This document shows, piece by piece, positions 11,101 through 25,900 of a stretch of 64,000 nt of DNA (positions within the stretch are counted from its first letter, which is position 1; every line of letters starts with the position of its first letter). Position numbers and translations under genes: made by a program. Below the pieces are notes generated by a model. It worked only from the letters and a program-made list of their open reading frames with translations, made no database searches and had not been told where the DNA came from. The stretch covers positions 1,185,001-1,249,000 of the forward strand of contig NC_064044.1 of NCBI RefSeq assembly GCF_932526225.1, given 5' to 3'. This stretch comes from Nematostella vectensis (lineage: Eukaryota; Cnidaria; Anthozoa; Actiniaria; Edwardsiidae).

Positions 11101-14100
11101 CCGAATGTAAATTCCAAAAAGTAACATTAGGAAAAATAAAACAGTATACTAGGAAAAAAAAGGTATATCAATCTATCGAGCGCTATGCTCTATGTTAGAA
11201 TCTACTTAATGAAGTTATCCAAGGAATCTAGTTAGTTCTTGTGTGCATAAAATATGTACAGGATCCTGAACAAAGCATGAGCACATCAAAGATGCTGAGA
11301 GGACATAAAAATGTCCCTATACCTTCTTTTTATGTCATGACACACCAAGAACAGTATAATTAAGTATCGATATTAAAAAAAAAAAATAAAGAAAAAAAAA
11401 ATAGGCTATCAGCGGGAATCGAACCCGGGTAGCTGCGTTAGTAGTCAAGTGCCCGCAACGAAAGACTAACGTGGCATTGCTGAGGGGAATTGTAATGAAA
11501 ATTACTTTTAATACTATTGGTATCGTAAACTATCCCAAGCAAAGTCACCATCGGACTGGAGGTTACATTCGGGTAAAGCTTCAGGGTTACATTCGGGAAT
11601 TTGTTTTACGAGTGTAACCTCCAAAAGGTTACAATCGATAATTTTTTTCCGAATGTAAATTCCAAAAAGTAACATTAGGAAAAATAAAACAGTATACTCG
11701 GAAAAAAAGGTATATCAATCTATCGAGCGCTATGCTCTATGTTAGAATCTACTTAATCAAGTTATCCAAGGAATCTAGTTAGTTCTTGTGTGCATAAAAT
11801 ATGTACAGGATCCTGAACAAAGCATGAGCACATCAAAGATGCTGAGAGTACATAAAAATGTCCCTATACCTTCTTTTTATGTCATGACTTACCAAGAACA
11901 GTATAATTAAGTATCGATATTTAAAAAAAAATTAAGTAAAAAAAAAAGGCTATCAGCGGGAATCGAACCCGGGTCGCTGCGTTAGTAGTCAAGTGCCCGC
12001 AACGAAAGACTAACGTGGCACTGCTGAAGGGAATTGTAATGAAAATCACTTTTAATACTATTGGTATCGTAAACTATCCCAAGCAAAGTCACCATCGGAC
12101 TGGAGGTTACATTCGGGAAAAGCTTCAGGGTTACATTCGGGAATTTGTTTTACGAGTGTAACCTCCAAAAGGTTACAATCGATAATTTTTTTTCCGAATG
12201 TAAATTCCAAAAAGTAACATTAGGAAAAATAAAACAGTATACTCGGAAAAAAAGGTATATCAATCTATCGAGCGCTATGCTCTATGTTAGAATCAACTTA
12301 ATCAAGTTATCCAAGGAATCTAGTTAGTTCTTGTGTGCATAAAATATGTACATGATCCTGAACAAAGCATGAGCACATCAAAGATGCTGAGAGTACATAA
12401 AAATGTCCCTATACCTTCTTTTTATGTCATGACACACCAAGAACAGTATAATTAAGTATCAATATTAAAAGAAAAAAATAAAGAAAAAAAAAAAGGCTAT
12501 CAGCGGGAAACGAACCCGGGTAGCTGCGTTAGTAGTCAAATGCCTGCAACGAAAGACTAACGTGGCATTGCTGAAAGGAATTGTAATGAAAATTACTTTT
12601 AATACTATTGGTATCGTAAACTATCCCAAGCAAAGTCACCATCGGACTGGAGGTTACATTCGGGTAAAGCTTCAGGGTTACATTCGGGAATTTGTTTTAC
12701 GGGTGTAACCTCCAAAAGGTTACAATCGATAATTTTTTTTCCGAATGTAAATTCCAAAAAGTAACATTAGGACAAATAAAACAGTATACTCGGAAAAAAA
12801 GGTATATCAATCTATCGAGCGCTATGCTCTATGTTAGAATCTACTTAATCAAGTTATCCAAGGCATCTAGTTAGTTCTTGTGTGCATAAAATATGTACAT
12901 GATCCTGAACAAAGCATGAGCACATCAAAGATGCTGAGAGTACATAAAAATGTCCCTATACCTTCTTTTTATGTCATGACACACCAAGAACAGTATAATT
13001 AAGTATCGATATTTAAAAAAAAAATAAAGAAAAAAAAATAGGCTATCAGCGGGAATCGAACCCGGTTCGCTGCGTTAGTAGTCAAGTGCCCGCAACGAAA
13101 GACTAACGTGGCGATGCTGAAAGGAATTGTATTGAAAATTACTTTTAATACTATTTGTATCGTAAACTATCCCAAGCAAAGTCACCATCGGACTGGAGGT
13201 TACATTCGGAAAAAGCTTCAGGGTTACATTCGGGAATTTGTTTTACGAGTGTAACCTCCAAAAGGTTACAATCGATATTTTTTTTTCCGAATGTAAATTC
13301 CAAAAAGTAACATTAGGACAAATAAAACAGTATACTCGGAAAAAAAGGTATATCAATCTATCGAGCGCTATGCTCTATGTTAGAATCTACTTAATCAAGT
13401 TATCCAAGGCATCTAGTTAGTTCTTGTGTGCATAAAATATGTACATGATCCTGAACAAAGCATGAGCACATCAAAGATGCTGAGAGTACATAAAAATGTC
13501 CCTATACCTTCTTTTTATGTCATGACACACCAAGAACAGTATAATTAAGTATCGATATTTAAAAAAAAAAATAAAGAAAAAAAAAAAAAGGCTATCAGCG
13601 GGAATAGAACCCGGGTCGCTGCGTTAGTAGTCAAGTGCCCGCAACGAAAGACTAACGTGGCATTGCTGAACGGAATTGTAATGAAAATTACTTTTAATAC
13701 TATTGGTATCGTGAACTATCCCAAGCAAAGTCACCATCGGACTGGAGGTTACATTCGGGAAAAGCTTCAGGGTTACATTCGGGAATTTGTTTTACGAGTG
13801 TAACCTCCAAAAGGTTACAATCGATAATTTTTTTTCCGAATGTAAATTCCAAAAAGTAACATTAGGACAAATAAAACAGTATACTCGGTAAAAAAGGTAT
13901 ATCAATCTATCGAGCGCTATGCTCTATGTTAGAATCTACTTAATCAAGTTATCCAAGGCATCTAGTTAGTTCTTGTGTGCATAAAATATGTACATGATAC
14001 TGAACAAAGCATGAGCACATCAAAGATGCTGAGAGTACATAAAAATGTCCCTATACCTTCTTTTTATGTCATGACACACCAAGAACAGTATAATTAAGTA

Positions 14101-15290
14101 TCGATATTTAAAAAAAAAAAAATAAAGAAAAAAAAATAGGCTATCAGCGGGAATCGAACCCGGTTCGCTGCGTTAGTAGTCAAGTGCCCGCAACGAAAGA
14201 CTAACGTGGCATTGCTGAAAGGAATTGTAATGAAAATTACTTTTAATACTATTGGTATCGTAAACTATCCCAAGCAAAGTCACCATCGGACTGGTGGTTA
14301 CATTCGGGTAAAGCTTCAGGGTTACAATCGGGAATTTGTTTTACGAGTGTAACCTCCAAAAGGTTACAATCGATATTTTTTTTTCCGAATGTAAATTCCA
14401 AAAAGTAACATTAGGAAAAATAAAACAGTATACTCGGAAAAAAAAGGTATATCAATCTATCGAGCGCTATGCTCTATGTTAGAATCTACTTAATGAAGTT
14501 ATCCAAGGAATCTAGTTAGTTCTTGTGTGCATAAAATATGTACAGGATCCTGAACAAAGCATGAGCACATCAAAGATGCTGAGAGGACATAAAAATGTCC
14601 CTATACCTTCTTTGTATGTCATGACACACCAAGAACAGTATAATTAAGTATCGATATTAAAAAAAATAATAAAGAAAAAAAAATAGGCTATCAGCGGGAA
14701 TCGAACCCGGGTAGCTGCGTTAGTAGTCAAGTGCCCGCAACGAAAGACTAACGTGGCATTGCTGAAGGGAATTGTAATGAAAATTACTTTTAATACTATT
14801 GGTATCGTAAACTATCCCAAGCAAAGTCACCATCGGACTGGAGGTTACATTCGGGAAAAGCTTCAGGGTTACATTCGGGAATTTGTTTTACGAGTGTAAC
14901 CTCCAAAAGGTTACAATCGATATTTTTTTTCCGAATGTAAATTCCAAAAAGTAACATTAGGAAAAATAAAACAGTATACTCGGAAAAAAAGGTATATCAA
15001 TCTATCGAGCGCTATACTCTATCTTAGAATCTACTTAATCAAGTTATCCAAGGAATCTAGTTAGTTCTTGTGTGCATAAAATATGTACAGGATCCTGAAC
15101 AAAGCATGAGCACATCAAAGATGCTGAGAGTACATAAAAATGTCCCTATACCTTCTTTTTATGTCATGACACACCAAGAACAGTATAATTAAGTATCGAT
15201 ATTTAAAAAAAAAATAAAGAAAAAAAAATAGGCTATCAGCGGGAATCGAACCCGGGTCGCTGCGTTAGTAGTCAAGTGCCCGCAACGAAA
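2186..15290. repeat. 6-monomer HOR stretch (~3.27 kb period), copy A
   Basis: The GGCACTGCTG start variant recurs at monomers 2186, 5463, 8737 and 12008, spacings 3277, 3274 and 3271 bp. GACTTACC recurs near 5341, 8616 and 11887. ACTATTTGTATCG recurs near 9882 and 13153, and GAATAGAACCC near 10322 and 13602. Not every slot is identical between HOR copies: the slot at 6009 differs from that at 9283, so internal exchange has occurred. Confidence 0.75.
4213..4228. repeat. GGACAT-AAAA-ATGTCC hairpin, variant-monomer form
   Basis: In a minority subfamily, which usually also carries AATGAAGTTATCC, this site is a perfect 6-bp stem with an A4 loop. Examples are in copies starting at 3827, 6009, 7101, 10915, 14199, 17472, 23483, 26759, 30035, 46418, 52356 and 63135. 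The majority form GTACAT-AAAA-ATGTCC has one internal mismatch. Function is unknown. Confidence 0.6.
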
Positions 15291-18020
15291 GACTAACGTG
15301 GCATTGCTGAAGGGAATTGTAATGAAAATTACTTCTAATTCTATTGGTATCGTAAACTATCCCAAGCAAAGTCACCATCGGACTGGAGGTTACATTCGGG
15401 TAAAGCTTCAGGGTTACATTCGGGAATTTGTTTTACGAGTGTAACCTCCAAAAGGTTACAATCGATATTTTTTTTTCCGAATGTAAATTCCAAAAAGTAA
15501 CATTAGGAAAAATAAAACAGTATACTCGGAAAAAAAAGGTATATCAATCTATCGAGCGCTATGCTCTATGTTAGAATCTACTTAATGAAGTTATCCAAGG
15601 AATCTAGTTAGTTCTTGTGTGCATAAAATATGTACAGGATCCTGAACAAAGCATGAGCACATCAAAGATGCTGAGAGGACATAAAAATGTCCCTATACCT
15701 TCTTTGTATGTCATGACACACCAAGAACAGTATAATTAAGTATCGATATTAAAAAAAAATAATAAAGAAAAAAAAATAGGCTATCAGCGGGAATCGAACC
15801 CGGGTAGCTGCGTTAGTAGTCAAGTGCCCGCAACGAAAGACTAACGTGGCATTGCTGAAGGGAATTGTAATGAAAATTACTTTTAATACTATTGGTATCG
15901 TAAACTATCCCAAGCAAAGTCACCATCGGACTGGAGGTTACATTCGGGAAAAGCTTCAGGGTTACATTCGGGAATTTGTTTTACGAGTGTAACCTCCAAA
16001 AGGTTACAATCGATAATTTTTCCGAATGTAAATTCCAAAAAGTAACATTAGGAAAAATAAAACAGTATACTCGGAAAAAAAGGTATATCAATCTATCGAG
16101 CGCTATGCTCTATGTTAGAATCTACTTAATCAAGTTATCCAAGGAATCTAGTTAGTTCTTGTGTGCATAAAATATGTACAGGATCCTGAACAAAGCATGA
16201 GCACATCAAAGATGCTGAGAGTACATAAAAATGTCCCTATACCTTCTTTCTATGTCATGACACACCAAGAACAGTATAATTAAGTATCGATATTTAAAAA
16301 AAAAAATAAAGAAATAAAAATAGGCTATCAGCGGGAATCGAACCCGGGTAGCTGCGTTAGTAGTCAAGTGCCCGCAACGAAAGACTAACGTGGCATTGCT
16401 GAAAGGAATTGTAATGAAAATTACTTTTAATTCTATTGGTATCGTAAACTATCCCAAGCAAAGTCACCATCGGACTGGAGGTTACATTCGGGAAAAACTT
16501 CAGGGTTACATTCGGGAATTTGTTTTACGAGTGTAACCTCCAAAAGGTTACAATCGATATTTTTTTTCCGAATGTAAATTCCAAAAAGTAACATTAGGAA
16601 AAATAAAACAGTATACTCGGAAAAAAAGGTATATCAATCTATCGAGCGCTATACTCTATCTTAGAATCTACTTAATCAAGTTATCCAAGGAATCTAGTTA
16701 GTTCTTGTGTGCATAAAATATGTACAGGATCCTGAACAAAGCATGAGCACATCAAAGATGCTGAGAGTACATAAAAATGTCCCTATACCTTCTTTTTATG
16801 TCATGACACACCAAGAACAGTATAATTAAGTATCGATATTTAAAAAAAAATAAAGAAAAAAAAAATAGGCTATCAGCGGGAATCGAACCCGGGTCGCTGC
16901 GTTAGTAGTCAAGTGCCCGCAACGAAAGACTAACGTGGCATTGCTGAAGGGAATTGTAATGAAAATTACTTTTAATTCTATTGGTATCGTAAACTATCCC
17001 AAGCAAAGTCACCATCGGACTGGAGGTTACATTCGGGAAAAGCTTCAGGGTTACATTCGGGAATTTGTTTTACGAGTGTAACCTCCAAAAGGTTACAATC
17101 GATATTTTTTTTCCGAATGTAAATTCCAAAAAGTAACATTAGGAAAAATAAAACAGTATACTCGGAAAAAAAGGTATATCAATCTTTAGAGCGCTATACT
17201 CTATCTTAGAATCTACTTAGTCAAGTTATCCAAGGAATCTAGTTAGTTCTTGTGTGCATAAAATATGTACAGGATCCTGAACAAAGCATGAGCACATCAA
17301 AGATGCTGAGAGTACATAAAAATGTCCCTATACCTTCTTTTTATGTCATGACACACCAAGAACAGTATAATTAAGTATCGATATTTAAAAAAAAAATAAA
17401 GAAAAAAAATAGGCTATCAGCGGGAATCGAACCCGGTTCGCTGCGTTAGTAGTCAAGTGCCCGCAACGAAAGACTAACGTGGCATTGCTGAAAGGAATTG
17501 TAATGAAAATTACTTTTAATACTATTGGTATCGTAAACTATCCCAAGCAAAGTCACCATCGGACTGGAGGTTACATTCGGGTAAAGCTTCAGGGTTACAA
17601 TCGGGAATTTGTTTTACGAGTGTAACCTCCAAAAGGTTGCAATCGATATTTTTTTTTCCGAATGTAAATTCCAAAAAGTAACATTAGGAAAAATAAAACA
17701 GTACACTCGGAAAAAAAAGGTATATCAATCTATCGAGCGCTATGCTCTATGTTAGAATCTACTTAATGAAGTTATCCAAGGAATCTAGTTAGTTCTTGTG
17801 TGCATAAGATATGTACAGGATCCTGAACAAAGCATGAGCACATCAAAGATGCTGAGAGGACATAAAAATGTCCCTATACCTTCTTTTTATGTCACGACAC
17901 ACCAAGAACAGTATAATTAAGTATCGATATTAAAAAAAAAAAATAAAGAAAAAAAAAATAGGCTATCAGCGGGAATCGAACCCGGTTCGCTGCGTTAGTA
18001 GTCAAGTGCCCGCAACGAAA
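15291..18020. repeat. Mixed-monomer stretch
   Basis: Five monomers with no clear period. The first AATTCTATTGG copies (15291, 16383, 16928) and ACTCTATCTT copies appear near here. The copy at 16928 has TTTAGAGCG and is followed at 17472 by a copy with GGTTGCAATC, GCATAAGATATG and TGTCACGACAC. The same pair recurs at 29491/30035 and 51810/52356. Confidence 0.6.
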
Positions 18021-21000
18021 GACTAACGTGGCATTGCTGAAAGGAATTGTAATGAAAATTACTTTTAATACTATTGGTATCGTAAACTATCCCAAGCAAA
18101 GTCACCATCGGACTGGAGGTTACATTCGGGTAAAGCTTCAGGGTTACAATCGGGAATTTGTTTTACGAGTGTAACCTCCAAAAGGTTACAATCGATATTT
18201 TTTTTTCCGAATGTAAATTCCAAAAAGTAACATTAGGTAAAATAAAACAGTATACTCGGAAAAAAGGTATATCAATCTATCGAGCGCTATGCTCTATGTT
18301 AGAATCTACTTAATCAAGTTATCCAAGGCATCTAGTTAGTTCTTGTGTGCATAAAATATGTACAGGATCCTGAACAAAGCATGAGCACATCAAAGATGCT
18401 GAGAGTACATAAAAATGTCCCTATACCTTCTTTTTATGTCATGACACACCAAGAACAGTATAATTAAGTATCGATATTTAAAAAAAAAATTAAGTAAAAA
18501 TAAAGGCTATCAGCGGGAATCGAACCCGTGTCGCTGCGTTAGTAGTCAAGTGCCCGCAACGAAAGACTAACGTGGCACTGCTGAAGGGAATTGTAATGAA
18601 AATTACTTTTAATACTATTGGTATCGTAAACTATCCCAAGCAAAGTCACCATCGGACTGGAGGTTACATTCGGGAAAAGCTTCAGGGTTACATTCGGGAA
18701 TTTGTTTTACGAGTGTAACCTCCAAAAGGTTACAATCGATAATTTTTTTTCCGAATGTAAATTCCAAAAAGTAACATTAGGAAAAATAAAACAGTATACT
18801 CGGAAAAAAAGGTATATCAATCTATCGAGCGCTATGCTCTATGTTAGAATCTACTTAATCAAGTTATCCAAGGAATCTAGTTAGTTCTTGTGTGCATAAA
18901 ATATGTACATGATCCTGAACAAAGCATGAGCACATCAAAGATGCTGAGAGTACATAAAAATGTCCCTATACCTTCTTTTTATGTCATGACACACCAAGAA
19001 CAGTATAATTAAGTATCAATATTAAAAGAAAAAAAATAAAAAAAAAAAAAACCTATCAGCGGGAAACGAACCCGGGTAGCTGCGTTAGTAGTCAAATGCC
19101 TGCAACAAAAGACTAACGTGGCATTGCTGAAAGGAATTGTAATGAAAATTACTTTTAATACTATTGGTATCGTAAACTATCCCAAGCAAAGTCACCATCG
19201 GACTGGAGGTTACATTCGGGTAAAGCTTCAGGGTTACATTCGGGAATTTGTTTTACGAGTGTAACCTCCAAAAGGTTACAATCGATAATTTTTTTTCCGA
19301 ATGTAAATTCCAAAAAGTAACATTAAGACAAATAAAACAGTATACTCGGAAAAAAAGGTATATCAATCTATCGAGCGCTATGCTCTATGTTAGAATCTAC
19401 TTAATCAAGTTATCCAAGGCATCTAGTTAGTTCTTGTGTGCATAAAATATGTACATGATCCTGAACAAAGCATGAGCACATCAAAGATGCTGAGAGTACA
19501 TAAAAATGTCCCTATACCTTCTTTTTATGTCATGACACACCAAGAACAGTATAATTAAGTATCGATATTTAGAAAAAAAAATAAAGAAAAAAAAATAGGC
19601 TATCAGCGGGAATCGAACCCGTGTCGCTGCGTTAGTAGTCAAGTGCCCGCAACGAAAGACTAACGTGGCATTGCTGAAAGGAATTGTAATGAAAATTACT
19701 TTTAATACTATTGGTATCGTAAACTATCCCAAGCAAAGTCACCATCGGACTGGAGGTTACATTCTTTAAAAGCTTCAGGGTTACATTCGGGAATTTGTTT
19801 TACGAGTGTAACCTCCAAAAGGTTACAATCGATATTTTTTTTTCCGAATGTAAATTCCAAAAAGTAACATTAGGACAAATAAAACAGTATACTCGGAAAA
19901 AAAGGTATATCAATCTATCGAGCGCTATGCTCTACGTTAGAATCTACTTAATCAAGTTATCCAAGGAATCTAGTTAGTTCTTGTGTGCATAAAATATGTA
20001 CAGGATCCTGAACAAAGAATGAGCACATCAAAGATGCTGAGAGTACATACAAATGTCCCTATACCTTCTTTTTATGTCATGACACACCAAGAACAGTATA
20101 ATTAAGTATCAATATTAAAAGAAAAAAAAAAAGAAAAAAAAAATAGGCTATCAGCGGGAAACGAACCCGGGTCGCTGCGTTAGTAGTCAAGTGCCTGCAA
20201 CGAAAGACTAACGTGGCATTGCTGAAAGGAATTGTACTGAAAATTACTTTTAATACTATTGGTATCGTAAACTATCCCAAGCAAAGTCACCATCGGACTG
20301 GAGGTTACATTCGGGTAAAGCTTCAGGGTTACATTTGGGAATTTGTTTTACGAGTGTAACCTCCAAAAGGTTACAATCGATATTTTTTTTTTTTCGAATG
20401 TAAATTCCAAAAAGTAACTTTAGGAAAAATAAAACAGTATACTCGGAATAAAAGGTATATCAATCTATCGAGCGCTATGCTCTATGTTAGAATCTACTTA
20501 ATCAAGTTATCCAAGGCATCTAGTTAGTTCTTGTGTGCATAAAATATGTACATGATCCTGAACAAAGCAAGAGCACATCAAAGATGCTGAGAGTACATAA
20601 AAATGTCCCTATACCTTCTTTTTATGTCATGACACACCAAGAACAGTATAATTAAGTATCAATATTAAAAGAAAAAAATAAAGAAAAAAAAAATAGGCTA
20701 TCAGCGGGAAACGAACCTGGGTCTCTGCGTTAGTAGTCAAGTGCCCGCAACGAAAGACTAACGTGGCATTGCTGAAAGGAATTGTAATGAAAATTACTTT
20801 TAATACTATTGGTATCGTAAACTATCCCAAGCAAAGTCACCATCGGACTGGAGGTTACATTCGGGTAAAGCTTCAGGGTTACAATCGGGAATTTGTTTTA
20901 CGAGTGTAACCTCCAAAAGGTTACAATCGATATTTTTTTTTCCGAATGTAAATTCCAAAAAGTAACATTAGGTAAAATAAAACAGTATACTCGGAAAAAA

Positions 21001-22937
21001 GGTATATCAATCTATCGAGCGCTATGCTCTATGTTAGAATCTACTTAATCAAGTTATCCAAGGCATCTAGTTAGTTCTTGTGTGCATAAAATATGTACAG
21101 GATCCTGAACAAAGCATGAGCACATCAAAGATGCTGAGAGTACATAAAAATGTCCCTATACCTTCTTTTTATGTCATGACACACCAAGAACAGTATAATT
21201 AAGTATCGATATTTAAAAAAAAAATTAAGTAAAAAAAAAGGCTATCAGCGGGAATCAAACCCGTGTCGCTGCGTTAGTAGTCAAGTGCCCGCAACGAAAG
21301 ACTAACGTGGCACTGCTGAAGGGAATTGTAATGAAAATTACTTTTAATACTATTGGTATCGTAAACTATCCCAAGCAAAGTCACCATCGGACTTGAGGTT
21401 ACATTCGGGAAAAGCTTCAGGGTTACATTCGGGAATTTGTTTTACGAGTGTAACCTCCAAAAGGTTACAATCGATAATTTTTTTTCCGAATGTAAATTCC
21501 AAAAAGTAACATTAGGAAAAATAAAACAGTATACTCGGAAAAAAAGGTATATCAATCTATCGAGCGCTATGCTCTATGTTAGAATCTACTTAATCAAGTT
21601 ATCCAAGGAATCTAGTTAGTTCTTGTGTGCATAAAATATGTACATGATCCTGAACAAAGCATGAGCACATCAAAGATGCTGAGAGTACATAAAAATGTCC
21701 CTATACCTTCTTTTTATGTTATGACACACCAAGAACAGTATAATTAAGTATCAATATTAAAAGAAAAAAATAAAGAAAAAAAAAGGCTATCAGCGGGAAA
21801 CGAACCCGGGTAGCTGCGTTAGTAGTCAAATGCCTGCAACGAAAGACTAACGTGGCATTGCTGAAAGGAATTGTAATGAAAATTACTTTTAATACTATTG
21901 GTATCGTAAACTATCCCAAGCAAAGTCACCATCGGACTGGAGGTTACATTCGGGTAAAGCTTCAGGGTTACATTCGGGAATTTGTTTTACGAGTGTAACC
22001 TCCAAAAGGTTACAATCGATAATTTTTTTTCCGAATGTAAATTCCAAAAAGTAACATTAAGACAAATAAAACAGTATACTCGGAAAAAAAGGTATATCAA
22101 TCTATCGAGCGCTATGCTCTATGTTAGAATCTACTTAATCAAGTTATCCAAGGCATCTAGTTAGTTCTTGTGTGCATAAAATATGTACATGATCCTGAAC
22201 AAAGCATGAGCACATCAAAGATGCTGAGAGTACATAAAAATGTCCCTATACCTTCTTTTTATGTCATGACACACCAAGAACAGTATAATTAAGTATCGAT
22301 ATTTAAAAAAAAAAAATAAAGAAAAAAAATAGGCTATCAGCGGGAATCGAACCCGGTTCGCTGCGTTAGTAGTCAAGTGCCCGCAAACGAAAGACTAACG
22401 TGGCATTGCTGAAAGGAATTGTAATGAAAATTACTTTTAATACTATTGGTATCGTAAACTATCCCAAGCAAAGTCACCATCGGACTGGAGGTTACATTCG
22501 GAAAAAGCTTCAGGGTTACATTCGGGAATTTGTTTTACGAGTGTAACCTCCAAAAGGTTACAATCGATATTTTTTTTTCCGAATGTAAATTCCAAAAAGT
22601 AACATTAGGACAAATAAAACAGTATACTCGGAAAAAAAGGTATATCAATCTATCGAGCGCTATGCTCTATGTTAGAATCTACTTAATCAAGTTATCCAAG
22701 GCATCTAGTTAGTTCTTGTGTGCATAAAATATGTACATGATCCTGAACAAAGCATGAGCACATCAAAGATGCTGAGAGTACATAAAAATGTCCCTATACC
22801 TTCTTTTTATGTCATGACACACCAAGAACAGTATAATTAAGTATCGATATTTAAAAAAAAAATTAAGTAAAAAAAAAGGCTATCAGCGGGAATCGAACCC
22901 GTGTCGCTGCGTTAGTAGTCAAGTGCCCGCAACGAAA
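18021..22937. repeat. 5-monomer HOR stretch, copy B
   Basis: Starts 18021, 18565, 19111 and 19658 pair with 20756, 21300, 21845 and 22393 at 2734-2735 bp. Shared markers are AGGTAAAATAAAAC in the first slot, GGCACTGCTG in the second and ATTAAGAC in the third. The stretch overlaps the next 6-mer block. Confidence 0.75.
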
Positions 22938-25900
22938 GACTAACGTGGCATTGCTGAAGGGAATTGTAATGAAAATTACTTTTAATACTATTGGTATCGT
23001 AAACTATGCCAAGCAAAGTCACCATCGGACTGGAGGTTACATTCGGGAAAAGCTTCAGGGTTACATTCGGGAATTTGTTTTACGAGTGTAACCTCCAAAA
23101 GGTTACAATCGATAATTTTTTTTCCGAATGTAAATTCCAAAAAGTAACATTAGGACAAATAAAACAGTATACTCGGAAAAAAAGGTATATCAATCTATCG
23201 AGCGCTATGCTCTATGTTAGAATCTACTTAATCAAGTTATCCAAGGCATCTAGTTAGTTCTTGTGTGCATAAAATATGTACATGATCCTGAACAAAGCAT
23301 GAGCACATCAAAGATGCTGAGAGTACATAAAAATGTCCCTATACCTTCTTTTTATGTCATGACACACCAAGAACAGTATAATTAAGTATCGATATTTAAA
23401 AAAAAAATAAAGAAAAAAAATAGGCTATCAGCGGGAATTGAACCCGGTTCGCTGCGTTAGTAGTCAAGTGCCCGCAACGAAAGACTAACGTGGCATTGCT
23501 GAAAGGAATTGTAATGAAAATTACTTTTAATACTATTGGTATCGTAAACTATCCCAAGCAAAGTCACCATCGGACTGGAGGTTACATTCAGGTAAAGCTT
23601 CAGCGTTACAATCGGGAATTTGTTTTACGAGTGTAACCTCCAAAAGGTTACAATCGATAATTTTTTTTCCGAATGTAAATTCCAAAAAGTAACATTAGGA
23701 AAAATTAAGCAGTATACTAGGAAAAAAAAGGTATATCAATCTATCGAGCGCTATGCTCTATGTTAGAATCTACTTAATGAAGTTATCCAAGGAATCTAGT
23801 TAGTTCTTGTGTGCATAAAATATGTACAGGATCCTGAACAAAGCATGAGCACATCAAAGATGCTGAGAGGACATAAAAATGTCCCTATACCTTCTTTTTA
23901 TGTCATGACACACCAAGAACAGTATAATTAAGTATCGATATTAAAAAAAAAAAAAATAAAGAAAAAAAAATAGGCTATCAGCGGGAATCGAACCCGGGTA
24001 GCTGCGTTAGTAGTCAAGTGCCCGCAACAAAAGACTAACGTGGCATTGCTGAAGGGAATTGTAATGAAAATTACTTTTAATACTATTGGTATCGTAAACT
24101 ATCCCAAGCAAAGTCACCATCGGACTGGAGGTTACATTCGGGAAAAGCTTCAGGGTTACATTCGGGAATTTGTTTTACGAGTGTAACCTCCAAAAGGTTA
24201 CAATCGATAATTTTTTTCCGAATGTAAATTCCAAAAAGTAACATTAGGAAAAATAAAACAGTATACTCGGAAAAAAAGGTATATCAATCTATCGAGCGCT
24301 ATGCTCTATGTTAGAATCTACTTAATCAAGTTATCCAAGGAATCTAGTTAGTTCTTGTGTGCATAAAATATGTACAGGATCCTGAACAAAGCATGAGCAC
24401 ATCAAAGATGCTGAGAGTACATAAAAATGTCCCTATACCTTCTTTTTATGTCATGACTTACCAAGAACAGTATAATTAAGTATCGATATTTAAAAAAAAA
24501 TTAAGTAAAAAAAAAAGGCTATCAGCGGGAATCGAACCCGGGTCGCTGCGTAAGTAGTCAAGTGCCCGCAACGAAAGACTAACGTGGCACTGCTGAAGGG
24601 AATTGTAATGAAAATCACTTTTAATACTATTGGTATCGTAAACTATCCCAAGCAAAGTCACCATCGGACTGGAGGTTACATTCGGGAAAAGCTTCAGGGT
24701 TACATTCGGGAATTTGTTTTACGAGTGTAACCTCCAAAAGGTTACAATCGATATTTTTTTTCCAAATGTAAATTCCAAAAAGTAACATTAGGAAAAATAA
24801 AACAGTATACTCGGAAAAAAAGGTATATCAATCCTTAGAGCGCTATACTCTATCTTAGAATCTACTTAATCAAGTTATCCAAGGAATCTAGTTAGTTCTT
24901 GTGTGCATAAAATATGTACATGATCCTGAACAAAGCATGAGCACATCAAAGATGCTGAGAGTACATAAAAAAGTCCCTATACCTTCTTTTATGTCATGAC
25001 ACACCAAGAACAGTATAATTAAGTATCAATATTAAAAGAAAAAAATAAAGAAAAAAAAAGGCTATCAGCGGGAAACGAACCCGGGTAGCTGCGTTAGTAG
25101 TCAAATGCCTGCAACGAAAGACTAACGTGGCATTGCTGAAAGGAATTGTAATGAAAATTACTTTTAATACTATTGGTATCGTAAACTATCCCAAGCAAAG
25201 TCACCATCGGACTGGAGGTTACATTCGGGTAAAGCTTCAGGGTTACATTCGGGAATTTGTTTTACGAGTGTAACCTCCAAAAGGTTACAATCGATAATTT
25301 TTTTTCCGAATGTAAATTCCAAAAAGTAACATTAAGACAAATAAAACAGTATACTCGGAAAAAAAGGTATATCAATCTATCGAGCGCTATGCTCTATGTT
25401 AGAATCTACTTAATCAAGTTATCCAAGGCATCTAGTTAGTTCTTGTGTGCATAAAATATGTACATGATCCTGAACAAAGCATGAGCACATCAAAGATGCT
25501 GAGAGTACATAAAAATGTCCCTATACCTTCTTTTTATGTCATGACACACCAAGAACAGTATAATTAAGTATCGATATTTAAAAAAAAAAAATAAAGAACA
25601 AAAAATAGGCTATCAGCGGGAATCGAACCCGGTTCGCTGCGTTAGTAGTCAAGTGCCCGCAACGAAAGACTAACGTGGCATTGCTGAAAGGAATTGTAAT
25701 GAAAATTACTTTTAATACTATTGGTATCGTAAACTATCCCAAGCAAAGTCACCATCGGACTGGAGGTTACATTCGGAAAAAGCTTCAGGGTTACATTCGG
25801 GAATTTGTTTTACGAGTGTAACCTCCAAAAGGTTACAATCGATATTTTTTTTTCCGAATGTAAATTCCAAAAAGTAACATTAGGACAAATAAAACAGTAT

